From contig NZ_JARXYX010000052.1 in assembly GCF_029893585.1 (NCBI RefSeq), forward strand, positions 1 to 44,350: a stretch of DNA of 44,350 nt, in the 5' to 3' direction. The translations under genes and the position numbers were made by a program. This document shows positions 25,370 to 35,711 of this stretch, piece after piece. Numbering within the stretch: position 1 is the stretch's first letter; the number at the start of each line of letters is the position of its first letter. The notes under the pieces are model-generated. The model was given only the letters and a program-made list of their open reading frames with translations. It made no database searches and was not told the DNA's origin. The stretch is from Streptomyces sp. LBL. Its GTDB lineage: Bacteria; Actinomycetota; Actinomycetes; Streptomycetales; Streptomycetaceae.

Positions 25370-26839
25370 TCAGCCACGCAGGGCTTGGACGGCGACTTCC
25401 AGGCGCTTGCCGAAGTCGCCGTCCGCCTGGCGGAAGTTGTCGATGGCGCGCTCGGTGATGTCGTCGCGGGAGACCTTGGCGATGAAGCCGGCGAGGTTGT
25501 CGACCAGGCGGCTCTTCTCGTCCTCCGACATCAGGCGGTAGAGGTTGCCCGCCTGCACGAAGTCGTTGTCCTCGGCGTGCGAGGGGGCCTCGTGGCTGCC
25601 GGTGTCACCGGTGACGGCGGTGGACACCCACAGCGGCCTGTCCGTCTGGAACGGGCCGCCGAAGGAGTTCGGTTCGTAGTTCTTGGCGCCCTTGTGGCGG
25701 CCGTCGTACAGGTGGCCGTCGCGCGAGTTGGTGCGCGCCTCGGTGGCGTGCGGGCGGTTCACCGGCAGGTGGTCGGCGTTGACGCCGACGCGGTAGCGGT
25801 GGGCGTCGCCGTACGCGAAGAGGCGGCCCTGGAGCATCTTGTCCGGGGAGGGACCGATGCCCGGCACGAAGTGGGCGGGCGAGAAGATGCTCTGCTCGAC
25901 CTCGGCGAAGATGTTCTCCGGGTTGCGGTTGAGCTCCAGCTTGCCGATCTCGATGGGCGGGTAGTCCTCGTGCGGCCACACCTTGGTGAGGTCGAACGGG
26001 TTGAAGCGGTAGGTGGCCGCGTCGGCCGCCGGCATGATCTGCACCTGCACGGTCCAGCTCGGGAACTCGCCGCGCTCGATCGACTCGCGCAGGTCGCGCT
26101 GGTGCGAGTCGGGGTCGACGCCGGAGAGGCGGACGGCCTCCTCGGTGGTCAGGTTCTTGATCCCCTGGTCCGTCTTGAAGTGGTACTTGACCCAGAAGAC
26201 CTCGCCGGCCTCGTTGTTCCACTGGTAGGTGTGCGAGCCGTAGCCGTTCATGTGGCGGTACGACGCGGGAATGCCGCGGTCGCCGAACAGCCAGGTCACC
26301 TGGTGCGTGGACTCGGGGGACAGACCCCAGAAGTCCCAGACGTTGTCCGCCTCCTGGCTGCCCGTGTACGGGTCGCGCTTCTGGGTGTGGATGAAGTCGG
26401 GGAACTTGATGGCGTCCTTGATGAAGAACACCGGGGTGTTGTTGCCGACGAGGTCGTAGTTGCCCTCTTCGGTGTAGAACTTCAGCGCCCAGCCGCGCGG
26501 GTCACGCACGGCGTCCGCGGCACCGAGGTTGCCGGCCACGGTCGAGAACCGCAGGAACGTCTCGGTCTGCTTGCCCACCTCGGAGAGGAAGGCGGCACGC
26601 GTGTACGGCGTGACGTCGGCGGTCACCGTGAAGGTCCCGTAGGCGCCCGCGCCACGTGCGTGGACGACGCGCTCCGGGATGCGCTCGCGGTTGAAGTGGG
26701 CGAGCTTCTCCAGCAGGAGCTGGTCCTGGACCAGGACGGGTCCGCCGACGCCCGCGGTCTCGCTGTTCTGGTTGTCGGCGACCGGCGCTCCGGCCTCCGT
26801 CGTAAGCGGTCCCTGCGTCACGTGCGCCTCCTGCGTCAT
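25370..26839 (-). CDS. katA: monofunctional heme catalase (clade 3)
   Basis: 489-residue small-subunit catalase. Catalytic His60 in RVVHARGAGAYG, distal Asn in VGNNTPVFF and the proximal heme Tyr in RLFAYGDAHRYR are present, with the clade-3 NADPH-region residues and normal length. Start ATG 26839 was chosen over TTG 26848 because GGTTGGAAG lies directly upstream. The promoter carries a 6-1-6 palindrome (26885-26897) between TTGATC and TAGGAT. A truncated Fur/CatR-like gene lies divergently ~250 bases away, so peroxide control may be lost. Symbol by family; katA or catA usage varies. Confidence 0.95.
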   Translation of the reverse strand: MTQEAHVTQGPLTTEAGAPVADNQNSETAGVGGPVLVQDQLLLEKLAHFNRERIPERVVHARGAGAYGTFTVTADVTPYTRAAFLSEVGKQTETFLRFSTVAGNLGAADAVRDPRGWALKFYTEEGNYDLVGNNTPVFFIKDAIKFPDFIHTQKRDPYTGSQEADNVWDFWGLSPESTHQVTWLFGDRGIPASYRHMNGYGSHTYQWNNEAGEVFWVKYHFKTDQGIKNLTTEEAVRLSGVDPDSHQRDLRESIERGEFPSWTVQVQIMPAADAATYRFNPFDLTKVWPHEDYPPIEIGKLELNRNPENIFAEVEQSIFSPAHFVPGIGPSPDKMLQGRLFAYGDAHRYRVGVNADHLPVNRPHATEARTNSRDGHLYDGRHKGAKNYEPNSFGGPFQTDRPLWVSTAVTGDTGSHEAPSHAEDNDFVQAGNLYRLMSEDEKSRLVDNLAGFIAKVSRDDITERAIDNFRQADGDFGKRLEVAVQALRG

Positions 26840-26876
26840 TGCTTCCAACCCTGCCCCTCGGACAGTTCCAACCTCA

Positions 26877-26904
26877 TCCTACAATAGACAATGTCTAGAT
26901 CAAG
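26877..26904 (-). promoter_or_regulatory. catalase promoter with TAGACA-A-TGTCTA operator
   Basis: On the minus strand TTGATC, a 16-base spacer and TAGGAT form a plausible promoter. The spacer holds the perfect palindrome TAGACA-A-TGTCTA (26885-26897). Fur/PerR/CatR proteins bind 15-mer inverted repeats of similar form, and a CatR-like remnant is adjacent; that link is inference. Confidence 0.6.
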
Positions 26905-27084
26905 GACTGCTCTAAAATTCTACCTGTTCGACTGATGGCTGTGCATCGCAGCCAGTGGGCTCGGCCGAATACCGAACGGCCGGGACCCGCTGGCTGTATC
27001 GCGGATGGAGGGCCCCTGGGATCGTGAGTAGGAGCCCGATGGCTGATCAGGGTCCGCACGAAGAAGGACGTCGGCCAACTCTCT

Positions 27085-27375
27085 GTGAAGCGGGATCAGT
27101 TGATGGCCGTGATCCTCCAAGAAGATGGACGGCACCTTTTGGAACGACTGTGCGGGCGAGGCTGGCGCATGACCGCGCAGCGGCGCGTCGTGGCCGAGGT
27201 CCTCGACGGTGGCCATGTGCACCTGACGGCCGATGAGGTACACGCTCGCGCCGTGGCGAGCTTTCCGAGATCTCCCGGGCGGCCGTCTGTAAAATCCTGC
27301 TTGTCTCGCTCGGCGAGGTGCTGGAGATCGCCACGGACAAGCGAGCCCCCGTCTGCACCCGCATCAGTCGGCGGA
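27085..27375 (+). pseudogene. truncated Fur-family (CatR/FurA-like) regulator
   Basis: The first frame gives HLLERLCGRGWRMTAQRRVV then AEVLDGGHVHLTADEVHARAVA, the N-terminal DNA-binding helix set of actinobacterial CatR/FurA. After a frameshift near 27255 the next frame gives ELSEISRAAVCKILLVSLGE and VLEIATDKRAP, with the usual YNTLGEL shortened. The sequence then diverges, so the whole zinc/iron dimerisation domain is missing. It diverges from the catalase gene, its natural target. Confidence 0.8.
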
Positions 27376-28744
27376 GCGGTGGTGCCGGCCGGAAGTGCGG
27401 CTGGAGATGGTGTCCGGTCGCCGGGTACGGCACGCATGTCCGCACAACCGGGCGGACCGGGGCGGCTGTTCTTGGCCTGCGTGAGGAAGAGCTTGCCGTC
27501 GGTGACGCCGAGGATGTCGGGTGCGGTGCCGTTGCGGCGGGGCTTCGGTCTCGATGAGGTGGGCGAGGACGGCGGCGAGTTTTTGGCCGTGAGGCTGGAC
27601 AGGGCGCGGGCCAGGCCGGGCTTGAGCCGCAACTGGACGACCGCGTCCATCTTCTGGGGGACGCCGGGGCCGTGATGAGGTCGACCAGGTAACGGGTGGT
27701 GGGCGCCGTCGGGGAGGTCCGTGGGGGACAGTCAGTAGACCCTGTTGCGGGAGGGGGAGCGGTGCCGGTGCGGTCTCCGGCGGGAAGGCGCTGCGCCGTG
27801 CGGACGAGGACGGTGCGGGGGTTCGAACGGTACGGCGTGCGCGCCGTCTGGAGCCGGGACCGTGGGCAGGGCGGACGCGAACCCGCGCATGAGGGCCTGC
27901 ATGGCCATGCCCGCATTCGTCGACGTAATTGGGGGCCTGGAGCGGCGATTTCGGGGTCTGACCTGCGGGGACAGGGGTGGAACCATCTGGAGGGCGTTTC
28001 TCTGGGCAAAGTGCATGTGCAGGGGCCCGGGCTGGTCGTGCTCGACGTCGCGGCTGCCGACGCTGCAACCGCGTTCACCCTTCAGGCCGTATTCGCCGAG
28101 CGGTGGGCGACGGTGACGGCAGAGGACCTGACACGGGAGCCGGGCCAGCCTGGTGTACGGCTGCGCTGCTATCTGGATCTGCGCCAGCCGTTCCGCTCAG
28201 ACCCGGCGAGCCGCGGCCGGCTCGGTCGCCGCCCAACCGGCGCGCCGTCTGGGGGATGGGCAGTTTGCAGCCCGGAATTGTCGCGCCGAGCCAGTGCGAA
28301 CCGGACCACCCCGGCAAGGCGTAGTGCTGAACTCACCGAAAAGTCGAACGCTTTATCGAATTCCTGGAGCATGGAAGGCCCATCCTCAAGGGCCACGCTT
28401 ATAGCCTGGGCTTCATCCATCAACATGGCTGAATACCTTCCTGTGGCTCTCGTAGGTGAAGGCTGCGATTCCCCTCGCCTGTGAACCGATTCTGCAGGTG
28501 ATCCCCTTCTCGCCGCAGCAGCCATCGATGCAGCTCAAGCACTCCAGTGGCAGTGTGGCGTAGGGGAGTTGACCGGGAGCGGTTCTTGATCGCCTCTGTC
28601 TGAGGAGGATGTGATGCATTTACGTCACACACGGCATGACAGGGGATCCTTGAATTCATGCCTTTCCGAGGGCGTTGTCAGTGGGGGCGTCTACTTTTCA
28701 AAGGAGGCTTGGGACAAGCGGCCGTTGGCGTCGTCGATGGGGGA
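27376..28744. other. degenerate region between catR remnant and Wadjet cassette
   Basis: No intact gene. On the minus strand ~27650-27450 frames switch through DAVVQLRLKPGLARALSSL, KLAAVLAHLIET and APDILGVTDGKLFLTQAKNS, which read like pieces of one unrecognised protein. On the minus strand ~28430-28250 the piece MLMDEAQAISVALEDGPSML / QEFDKAFDFSVSSALRLAGV also looks protein-like. A DUF6207 remnant is listed separately. The 28.5-28.7 kb part has lower G+C and probably holds the cassette promoter. Confidence 0.5.
27987..28193 (+). pseudogene. DUF6207-family remnant
   Basis: Encodes KVHVQGPGLVVLDVAAADAA, TAFTLQAVFAERWATVTAED and LTREPGQPGVRLRCYLDLRQ, the compact signature of Streptomyces DUF6207 proteins (HV-PGLVV-D...RWAT...PG-PGVR-R-Y-D-RQ). 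The expected start position is CTG 27987 (GTG 28011 is the nearest valid start) and no stop follows where the family normally ends, so the gene appears damaged at both ends. Function of the family is unknown to me. Confidence 0.6.
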
Positions 28745-30075
28745 GTGGTGTCACCAGCAGAAGAGAAGCCCGCCGCAACCGACGGCGTGACCGACGCACG
28801 TAAGGTCGTGGGATATCTGGTGCGGCCTGAGTCCAGCGAATACATCGCGATCATGGATGTGCTGGAGGGGTCGGTGACCGACCTGACGGTTGCCGAGGTC
28901 GCGGCAGCACTGTCGACTTCCGGAGTGCGCTTGGACACACGCCTGGTGGAGAAGCGCTTGGACGCGCTGAAAGACATGGGCGCGGTTTCGTTCCGGTCGG
29001 ACACCAGCCACGCACGCCGGTACGCCGAGATCCTGGCCCGGAACTGGCGTTACACCGCCAGTCCTGCGGGCCGGCACGTCCAGCGTTTCTACCGCCAGGT
29101 CCTGGCGGGAACGGTCACCGCGCGGGAAATCCCGATCGTGTCACTCAGCCGCATCGTGTCCCACCTCGAGCAGCTCGCCACGGCCCTGGGCATAGGCGAG
29201 CCCGATGCCGGCCGCCTCGACGCCGCCGTGTTGGACGCCGTGAGCACCGTGTTCACGAGCCACGATGACCTCGATGCCGCCCTGGTCGGGGCCGAGGACG
29301 CGCTGATAGGTCTCGCGGACCGGTTCGACCTGGATGAGGAACGCACCAACGACCTCAAGGGCCTGCTGGTCGACTATGCCACCCGCGTGGCAGCCGAACT
29401 CGACTCCGGTTCCGCACGGGCCGCAGCGGCACTCGTGGTGCTGCGGCCGTGGTTCGGCCTGCTGGCACAGGCGGCTGTGGATGCCTCCCAGGCGCGCGAC
29501 CTCATCGCCGCCGGAACCCGTCCTGGCGGGGCGGGCCCCAGGTACCGGTGCCGACACTGCTGCGCACCGCCGGCCGTTCCGGTCCGCGCGGCAGAGGCGC
29601 CGCACCACGTGACGACACCGCGGCCAAGGCCCAGGTCGCCGAGGCCCGGGCACGCCGCCAGGCCGGACACCAAAGGGCACTCGCCGCGGTCCTGGCCTCG
29701 GTCCCGGGCCAGCCGCTGGACGAGGCGGCAGCCCGAGCCGCTCTCGCCGCCCTGACGGCCGCCGCCCGGACCGCCGCAAACGGACCCCGCCGCACCGGCA
29801 CCAGTGGCGGCCTTGCCTGCACGCTCGTCCACACCGGCTCCGGCACCGGCATCCTGAACGCCCCTACCTGGCGGGTGCTCTTGCCCGGACGCATCCCGCT
29901 CTTCCACCAGCCCGGCCAGCGCCCTTCCACCGCGGCCCTGGCCGCCCTGGCGGGCACCACGACAACAGACGACCCCTCGGCACACACACCCCTGCGCATC
30001 ACCCCGCAGACCAGCCCGAACACGCCCGAAGTCGACCCCTCCGACCTCATCCCCCGGCAGGAGGGCGCAGCATGA
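28745..30075 (+). pseudogene. jetA: Wadjet JetA-like (DUF2397/TIGR02677), frameshifted
   Basis: First gene of a four-gene SMC-like cassette. The N-terminal part matches DUF2397: VVGYLVRPESSEYIAIMDVL, winged-helix LTVAEVAAALSTSGVRLDTR and RYAEILARNWRYTASPAGRH. Around 29500-29540 the frame changes; the new frame carries the family C-terminus (PSWRGGPQVPVPTLLRTAGR, then SGPRGRG and helices KAQVAEARARRQAGHQRALA). The central segment that usually links the two (SDRSADF...AHRLW-type sequence) is not visible, suggesting an internal deletion as well as the shift. JetA is the kleisin-like or WHD subunit bridging the SMC arms. GTG 28745/28748 or ATG 28658 could be the start. The stop overlaps jetB (ATGA). 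Confidence 0.75.
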
Positions 30076-31436
30076 GCGAGGCCACGGACACCCCCGCACA
30101 CGAGCCGGCGCCCGCACCAGACACGGCATCTGCTCACCCTGCGCAGCGGAGGCGCAGAGCATGGCACCCCGAGGCCGCCGCACTCCTGCGCGGCCTGGCG
30201 GCCACCTGCTGGCTCATCGGCGGCCGCCACGACGAACTCATCGCTGCGATACGCCGCAACGAGCACGCGCTGCGCTCCGCCGTCGCCCGGCTGGGCTGGG
30301 TGCTGATCATCGAACGCGACCTGGTGCGCCTGCGGAAAAGCCCGCCACCACGCCCCCAGGCGTGGGCCGCCCAGGGACCGAGCCCCGCCGCCTGCTCCTG
30401 GTTCTTCCTGCTGCTGGCAGCCGCCGAGTCGATGCCGCCGCGCACCGCCCTGGGACACCTGGTCACCCAGGCCCACGCCGCCGCTGCCGAGGCCGGACTG
30501 CCCACCCACCACGACATCGCAGAACGCCGCGCCATCCTGGCCGCCCTGCACATGCTCGATGACCGCGGCGTGGTCGAGCGTCTCGACGGTGACCTCGACC
30601 GCTACCTGCACGACGAACAGGCGCCCGTACTGCTGGCCGTCCACCACATCCGGCTGGCCTATGTCATCGCCAACCCCGGCACCCTCGACCCGGCCGCGGA
30701 TCCGCACGCATGGCTGGAACAGGCCCACCGCGAACCGGACGCCGCCCGCCGGATGCGCCGCGCGCTCGTGGACGACACCTGCGTCCACGCCGCGCTGCTG
30801 GACGATGCCGAGGCGCAGTGGCTGAGCCAGCGCGTGCGCGGCGACGACGGCGGCCCGCTGGCCGACGCCTTCGGGCTCGTGCTGGAACGCCGAGCGGAGG
30901 GCGCCGCATTCGTTGTGCCCGACGAGGCCTTCCGCCACTTCCACGAACTCGGCCCGATGCCCTTCCCCGCACCCGGCACCATCGCCCATGCCGCGCTGCT
31001 GCTGCTCGACCACGCCGCCCTGAACGGCACCACCGACAACGCTCCCGGACCAGGATGGCGCGGTCTGACCGAGGAGGCGGTGATAGAAGCGCTGACGGCA
31101 TTCGGCGCCAACAACGCCTCCGGACGCGGCGGCTGGAGCACCGAGTACATCCAAGACCCCCTCCTGCTGGTGGGCAAAGTGGGTGACCTGCTGACCGGCA
31201 CCCACCTGGCCCGACTGACCCACACCGCCCCGCAGGCCGACGAGAAGACGATCTCCATGTGGTGGCTCGCCCCCACCACCGGCCGCTGGGCGGAGGAAGG
31301 CACCGCCCTCCCCAAGACCGCCCGAACCCGCGTTCCCCGCGGCACACCGACCCCCAAACACCCCCACATCCCCTTGCAGCAGGGCCTGTTCAGCGAGATC
31401 GAGGCCGAAGAGAACACGGAGGAACGTACCGCATGA
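30072..31436 (+). CDS. jetB: Wadjet JetB-like subunit (DUF2398/TIGR02678)
   Basis: 454-residue intact protein. After a disordered Pro/Ala-rich start, WHPEAAALLRGLAATCWLIG, RRNEHALRSAVARLGWVLII and ERDLVRLRKSP match the TIGR02678 N-terminus (R-aLR-LL...L-v-rD--RLrK-P). Winged-helix-like segments follow (AILAALHMLDDRGVVERLDG, LTEEAVIEALTAFGANNASG). In SMC-like defence complexes this subunit is the KITE-type partner of JetA. It overlaps both neighbours by ATGA junctions, so the operon is tightly coupled. Its frame is clean over 1.36 kb, in contrast to jetA and jetC. Confidence 0.85.
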   Translation: MSEATDTPAHEPAPAPDTASAHPAQRRRRAWHPEAAALLRGLAATCWLIGGRHDELIAAIRRNEHALRSAVARLGWVLIIERDLVRLRKSPPPRPQAWAAQGPSPAACSWFFLLLAAAESMPPRTALGHLVTQAHAAAAEAGLPTHHDIAERRAILAALHMLDDRGVVERLDGDLDRYLHDEQAPVLLAVHHIRLAYVIANPGTLDPAADPHAWLEQAHREPDAARRMRRALVDDTCVHAALLDDAEAQWLSQRVRGDDGGPLADAFGLVLERRAEGAAFVVPDEAFRHFHELGPMPFPAPGTIAHAALLLLDHAALNGTTDNAPGPGWRGLTEEAVIEALTAFGANNASGRGGWSTEYIQDPLLLVGKVGDLLTGTHLARLTHTAPQADEKTISMWWLAPTTGRWAEEGTALPKTARTRVPRGTPTPKHPHIPLQQGLFSEIEAEENTEERTA

Positions 31437-32142
31437 GTGACATCCTCGACCTGGACTTCGCCCAACCCCCGGCGCCCGCACCGTCCGGCGACACCGGCCG
31501 CTTCGGCGGCCGCTGGCGCCTGGTCGGCGCCGGACTGTCGAACGTGTGGCGCTACGGCGACCTGGACTTGCCCGCCGCATCGGGCCGGCTCCTGCTGCGC
31601 GGACCCAACGGGACCGGCAAGACCACCGCGCTGGAAGCCCTGTGGCCCTACCTGCTCGATCTGAACGGAGCCAAGCTGGCCGCAGGCAAGGCACGCCCCA
31701 CCACACTGAAACTCCTGATGAGCGAAGGCGCCCCGGCCAAGGGCCGCCGTTACGGCTATCTGTGGCTGACGTTCGCCGCCCCGGCCGGCGAACCGGCACC
31801 GAACGCACCGGACGGGACGGCAGCAAACGGCAATGTCGTCAGTTTCGGTGTCCGGCTGCAGTACTCGCCCAGCTCCACCCCCGCCGTCAGCGTCGTCCCC
31901 TTCACCGTGCCCGGCCGCCCGCTGAAAGACCTGGCGCTGCGCGGTGCCAACGGGAGCGCGCTGGAGCATGAAGAGTTCTCCGCCCACATCGAGGCCGCCG
32001 GCGGACGGGTCTTCGCCGAACCCGAGGAGTACGTCGAAGACCTGGCCACCCGTATCTGGTCCACCACCTCCGCCGAACTGCGCCTGCTCGCCGCCCGGCT
32101 GCGGGAAGTGCGCAACCCGACCCTCCTGGGCGACGTCTCCCC

Positions 32143-32168
32143 GGCCGCAGCCGCAGCCGCAGCCGCAG
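32143..32168 (+). repeat. (GCAGCC)n microsatellite in jetC
   Basis: Four tandem GCAGCC units flanked by imperfect ones encode a run of about ten alanines between the head and coil. Length polymorphism is likely; each unit is six bases, so it keeps the frame. Confidence 0.8.
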
Positions 32169-35100
32169 CCGCCGACGCGCTGCGCCAGTCCCTGCCGGGT
32201 GTGGCCGAGGACGTTCTCACCGCCACCGCCGAGGCCCTCGCCGAGTCCGACACCACCCGTGAAGCGTTCGAACGCGACGAGCACGCCGCCACCCTCCTGG
32301 AGGAGTTCGCCCGCGTGTGGACCGGGCACGTCGTCGACGTCACCCGCGCTGCCCACGCGGCCGCACGCCACGCCCACGACGACGCCAGCACACGCCGCCG
32401 CCGCGTCCAGCAGTGCATCGGCCTGCTGGAGACCGCAAAGGCCGATGCCGACCAGGCCGGGGGCGACGTCCAACGGTTCGAGGAAGCCCACCAGGAGGCC
32501 CAGGCCGCCGCCCGCGCCATCGAGACCAGCGACGCCTACCGCTCCCACGGGCGCGTCATGGACCTGCGTAAACGGCTGCGCGCCGAACAACACGCCGCGG
32601 TCAGCAGTTACGACAGCCTGCATGCTGCCGCCCAGCAGGCCCGCACACAGACCAAGACCGGCCGGGACGCCCTCGACGACATCATCGGCGACCTCGAGGA
32701 GAGGGTGGCCGGCGCGGAAGCTGCCGGTGCCCAGCCCGTTGCGCTGGAAACCCTGCTCGCCCACCACCCCCGGGCCCGCGTCACCCGCCCGGTCGCCGAC
32801 CGCGTTGCCGATCCAGGCCCGGGCATGACACTCACCCACGACCGCGAGGGTCTCGAACAGCTTGCCGCCGAGTGGACAGCCCGAGCCCGCAATCACTGCT
32901 CCGCGGCCGACAAGGCCGCGCTGATTCTGCGTGACCACGACCCCGTCGCCGCGGCCCAGGAGACAGCCGCCACCGCACACCACACGGCAGCCAGGGCCGA
33001 AAGCGCCTACGACGAAACCAGCCAGGCCCATGACCGCGCCACCGCAGCAGCCCGCACGGCCGCCCGCCAGGTCCTCGCCGAGGTTGCCCAGTGGGCACCA
33101 GGGCATTCCGCTCTGCGTGGCCTGCACGACGAAGCGGCCCTGGACGGGGACGAGCTGACGGTGTGGGACACCAACGACGTCGATGCCCTCACCCACGCGG
33201 AACCCGCCGCGGTCCGTGACCAGCTCGACGCCTGGGCCGACCAAGCCCTGCGCATCGGCGAAACCCTCGCCGCCGGTCACGAGAGCACAGCCCATCAGCA
33301 CCTCGCCACCGCAGCAAGCCTCGATGCCACCGCTGCGCAGCACCGCTTGGAAGCCCGCCACCTGCGTTCCGGACGGCTCCTGCCGCTGCCGCGTCCTGCC
33401 TGGGCGGGGCCGGGCGAGGACGACACCGCGCTGGGCGCCCTCCTCGAATGGCACTCCGCCCTGCACGGCGCGGACGACCGCAAAGCCCTGCTGGAGCTGG
33501 CCCTGGCCAGCGCCGGAATCCTCGGCGCCCACCTGCACGAGGGCGGCGCCACCCCCACGCCTGGCACATCAGCCCTGCGGGACCTGTCCACGAGCACAAC
33601 CTGACCGCCGTTCTCGACATCGCGTCCGGCCATCCGCACGCCAGCCTCGCCCGCGCAGTCCTGCAGCGCATCGCCGTGGCCGACACCGCCACCGACCACC
33701 GGCACACCTTGGCGCTCGTCATCGGACGCGACGGCACCTTCACCGCCGGCCCTCTCACCGCAGACCCCGTCACCGCCCTGCGTACCACCGGCCATCAGAT
33801 CCCGGCCGCCTCGCACATCGGCGCACGTACCCGCCTGGCCCGGGCCCTTGCCAGGGCCGACGAACTCGACACCGCCGCGCTGGAACTCGAGTCCAGCGCC
33901 GGCCACGAGCGCCGGCTCGCAGCCGAACGCCGCACGCAACGCGACACCCTCCGCGACCAGGGACGGGGCTTCCCTCCGCGGGACGCGCTGACCACCGCCG
34001 AGGCCGAACGCGCCCGCACCGCGAAGACGGCGCATGCACGCCACAGCACCGCACGGACCCTGCGTCAGCGGGCCGAGGACGCCGCGGTCGAACACACCCG
34101 CCTGCGCACCGCCTGGGAGACCCGCGCCCGAAGCCTGGGCATGCCCGCCGACCCCGCCGATCTGGCCCAGCTGATCGAAACAAGCCGGGAATCCGCCGAG
34201 AAGCTAACCGGCTGCGCCACCCAGCTGGCCACCCGGCTGCTGCCCCGACTACAGCGCATCGTGGACAGTCTGCCCGATGAAGCCGCCCTCACCGAGCGGC
34301 TCGCCGACCTCCAGCACACCGCCCAGGGCATGCACACCACCGTGCTGGAGACCCAGGCAGAACTCACCGAGGTCCAGTCGTCCCACGGCGACGCCGACGA
34401 CGCGGCACGCCGCTACGAGCAGGCCACCGCACAGGCCAAAGAGCTTCACAAGCAGCTCACACTCGCCCGCGAACAGGCCCTTGCCGCCGAGAAGCACCTC
34501 AGCACCCGCGAAGGAGAGCTCACCGCCGCCCAGAGCCGCCTCAACGACGTCCTCCCCCTCCAGAAGACCACCCGGGCACATCTGACCGCCCTGCTCGCCT
34601 GGCCTCCCCTCGCCCAGGCCCTGGGAACCGACCCCCACCTCGCTTCCCAGAACGCCGACACCGCCGATCTCGCCGCCGTCGGAGACCTGCTCGCCCGCCG
34701 CCCCACCGCCTCCAAGAAAACCCTCGGCGAGCGCTACGACACCGTCCGCGCCGAACTCGCCCAGACCTGGACCATCGCCCGGGACGACCCGCCCGCCGGC
34801 ATGGAACAGCTCGACACCTTCGTCCTGACCCACGCGGAAACCCACTACGACCCCCTCAGCGCAGCCCAACGCGCCCGAACCCTTGCCGACCGGGCCAAGG
34901 CCGCCCTCGACGCCGCGGAAGCGGCAGCGCTGCGCGACTTCGTCATCGGCCGGCTGCCCACCGCGATCGGTACGGCATGGGCTGCCCTGACGGGATGGAA
35001 GAAGACGGTCAACCGCAAGATGCGGGCAGCCCAGGCATCCTCCGGCGTCGGCGTGCAAGTCCATATCGACCTGCGCAGCGACCTCGACGCCGCCACCCGC

Positions 35101-35376
35101 ACCGTGTACGAACTGTCCTGCAAAGTCGGCGACGCCCTGCGCACCGACGCGCAGAAGGAAGAAGTCGGCCAGGCCCTGCAGTCCCTGCTGGCCGCCGCGG
35201 ACGGTTCCACCATGAAAGAACGCCTCGCCGCCGCCGTCGACATCCGTAACTGGGTCGAGGTCCGCTACCTCGTCGAACGCCCCGGCCCCGGCGGAAAGCC
35301 CGTCACCGGCCACTGGGGTTCACGCACCGGCCTGTCCGGCGGCGAACGGCGCCTGGTGGTCCTGGCACCCATGCTC

Positions 35377-35421
35377 GCCGCCATCGCCGCCATCGCCGCC
35401 ATCGCCGCCATCGCCGCCAGC
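35377..35421 (+). repeat. 9-bp tandem repeat next to JetC ABC signature
   Basis: GCCGCCATC is repeated four times exactly (35377-35412) plus one imperfect copy, encoding AAIAAIAAIAAIAAS directly after LSGGERRLVVLAPML. This lies in the helix following the ABC signature, where SMC ATPases normally have a fixed-length segment. Confidence 0.85.
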
Positions 35422-35711
35422 TACGACCGCTTTCCCAGCACCGGCCTGCGCCTGGTCCCGCTCGACGAAGTCCCCGCCGAAGTCGACGAACGCGGCCGCG
35501 AAGGACTGGCCCGCTACCTCGCCGAACTCGACCTGGACGTCCTGTGCACCTCCTACCTGTGGGACGGCGCACCCGGCGCCTGGGACGGCATCGACGCCCA
35601 CGACCTCGAAGCCGGCGCCGACGGCACCGTCGTCGCCTTCCCCATGCTGATCCGGACCGGCCAAACCCTGCCGGAGGACACCGATCCCGCACTGCCCGCC
35701 GGGGGGCCCGT

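Noticed and set aside
25244..26887. 547-codon plus-strand frame over catalase
   Set aside because: Catalase on the minus strand is unambiguous with all heme residues.
28590..28660. GTGATGCATTTACGTCAC-like inverted repeat as jet operator
   Set aside because: Only four-base outer arms pair reliably; too weak to call.
30659..33538. 959-codon minus-strand frame over jetB/jetC
   Set aside because: Low-complexity Gly/Val/Cys-rich translation typical of the antisense of GC-rich coding DNA; jetB and jetC are supported by motifs and overlaps.
33550..33605. programmed frameshift in jetC
   Set aside because: No slippery heptamer or downstream structure is apparent, and TIGR02680 proteins are normally one frame; a lost base is simpler.
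35377..35421. CRISPR-like or regulatory repeat
   Set aside because: Nine-base coding microsatellite with no spacers; no CRISPR array seen anywhere in the window.
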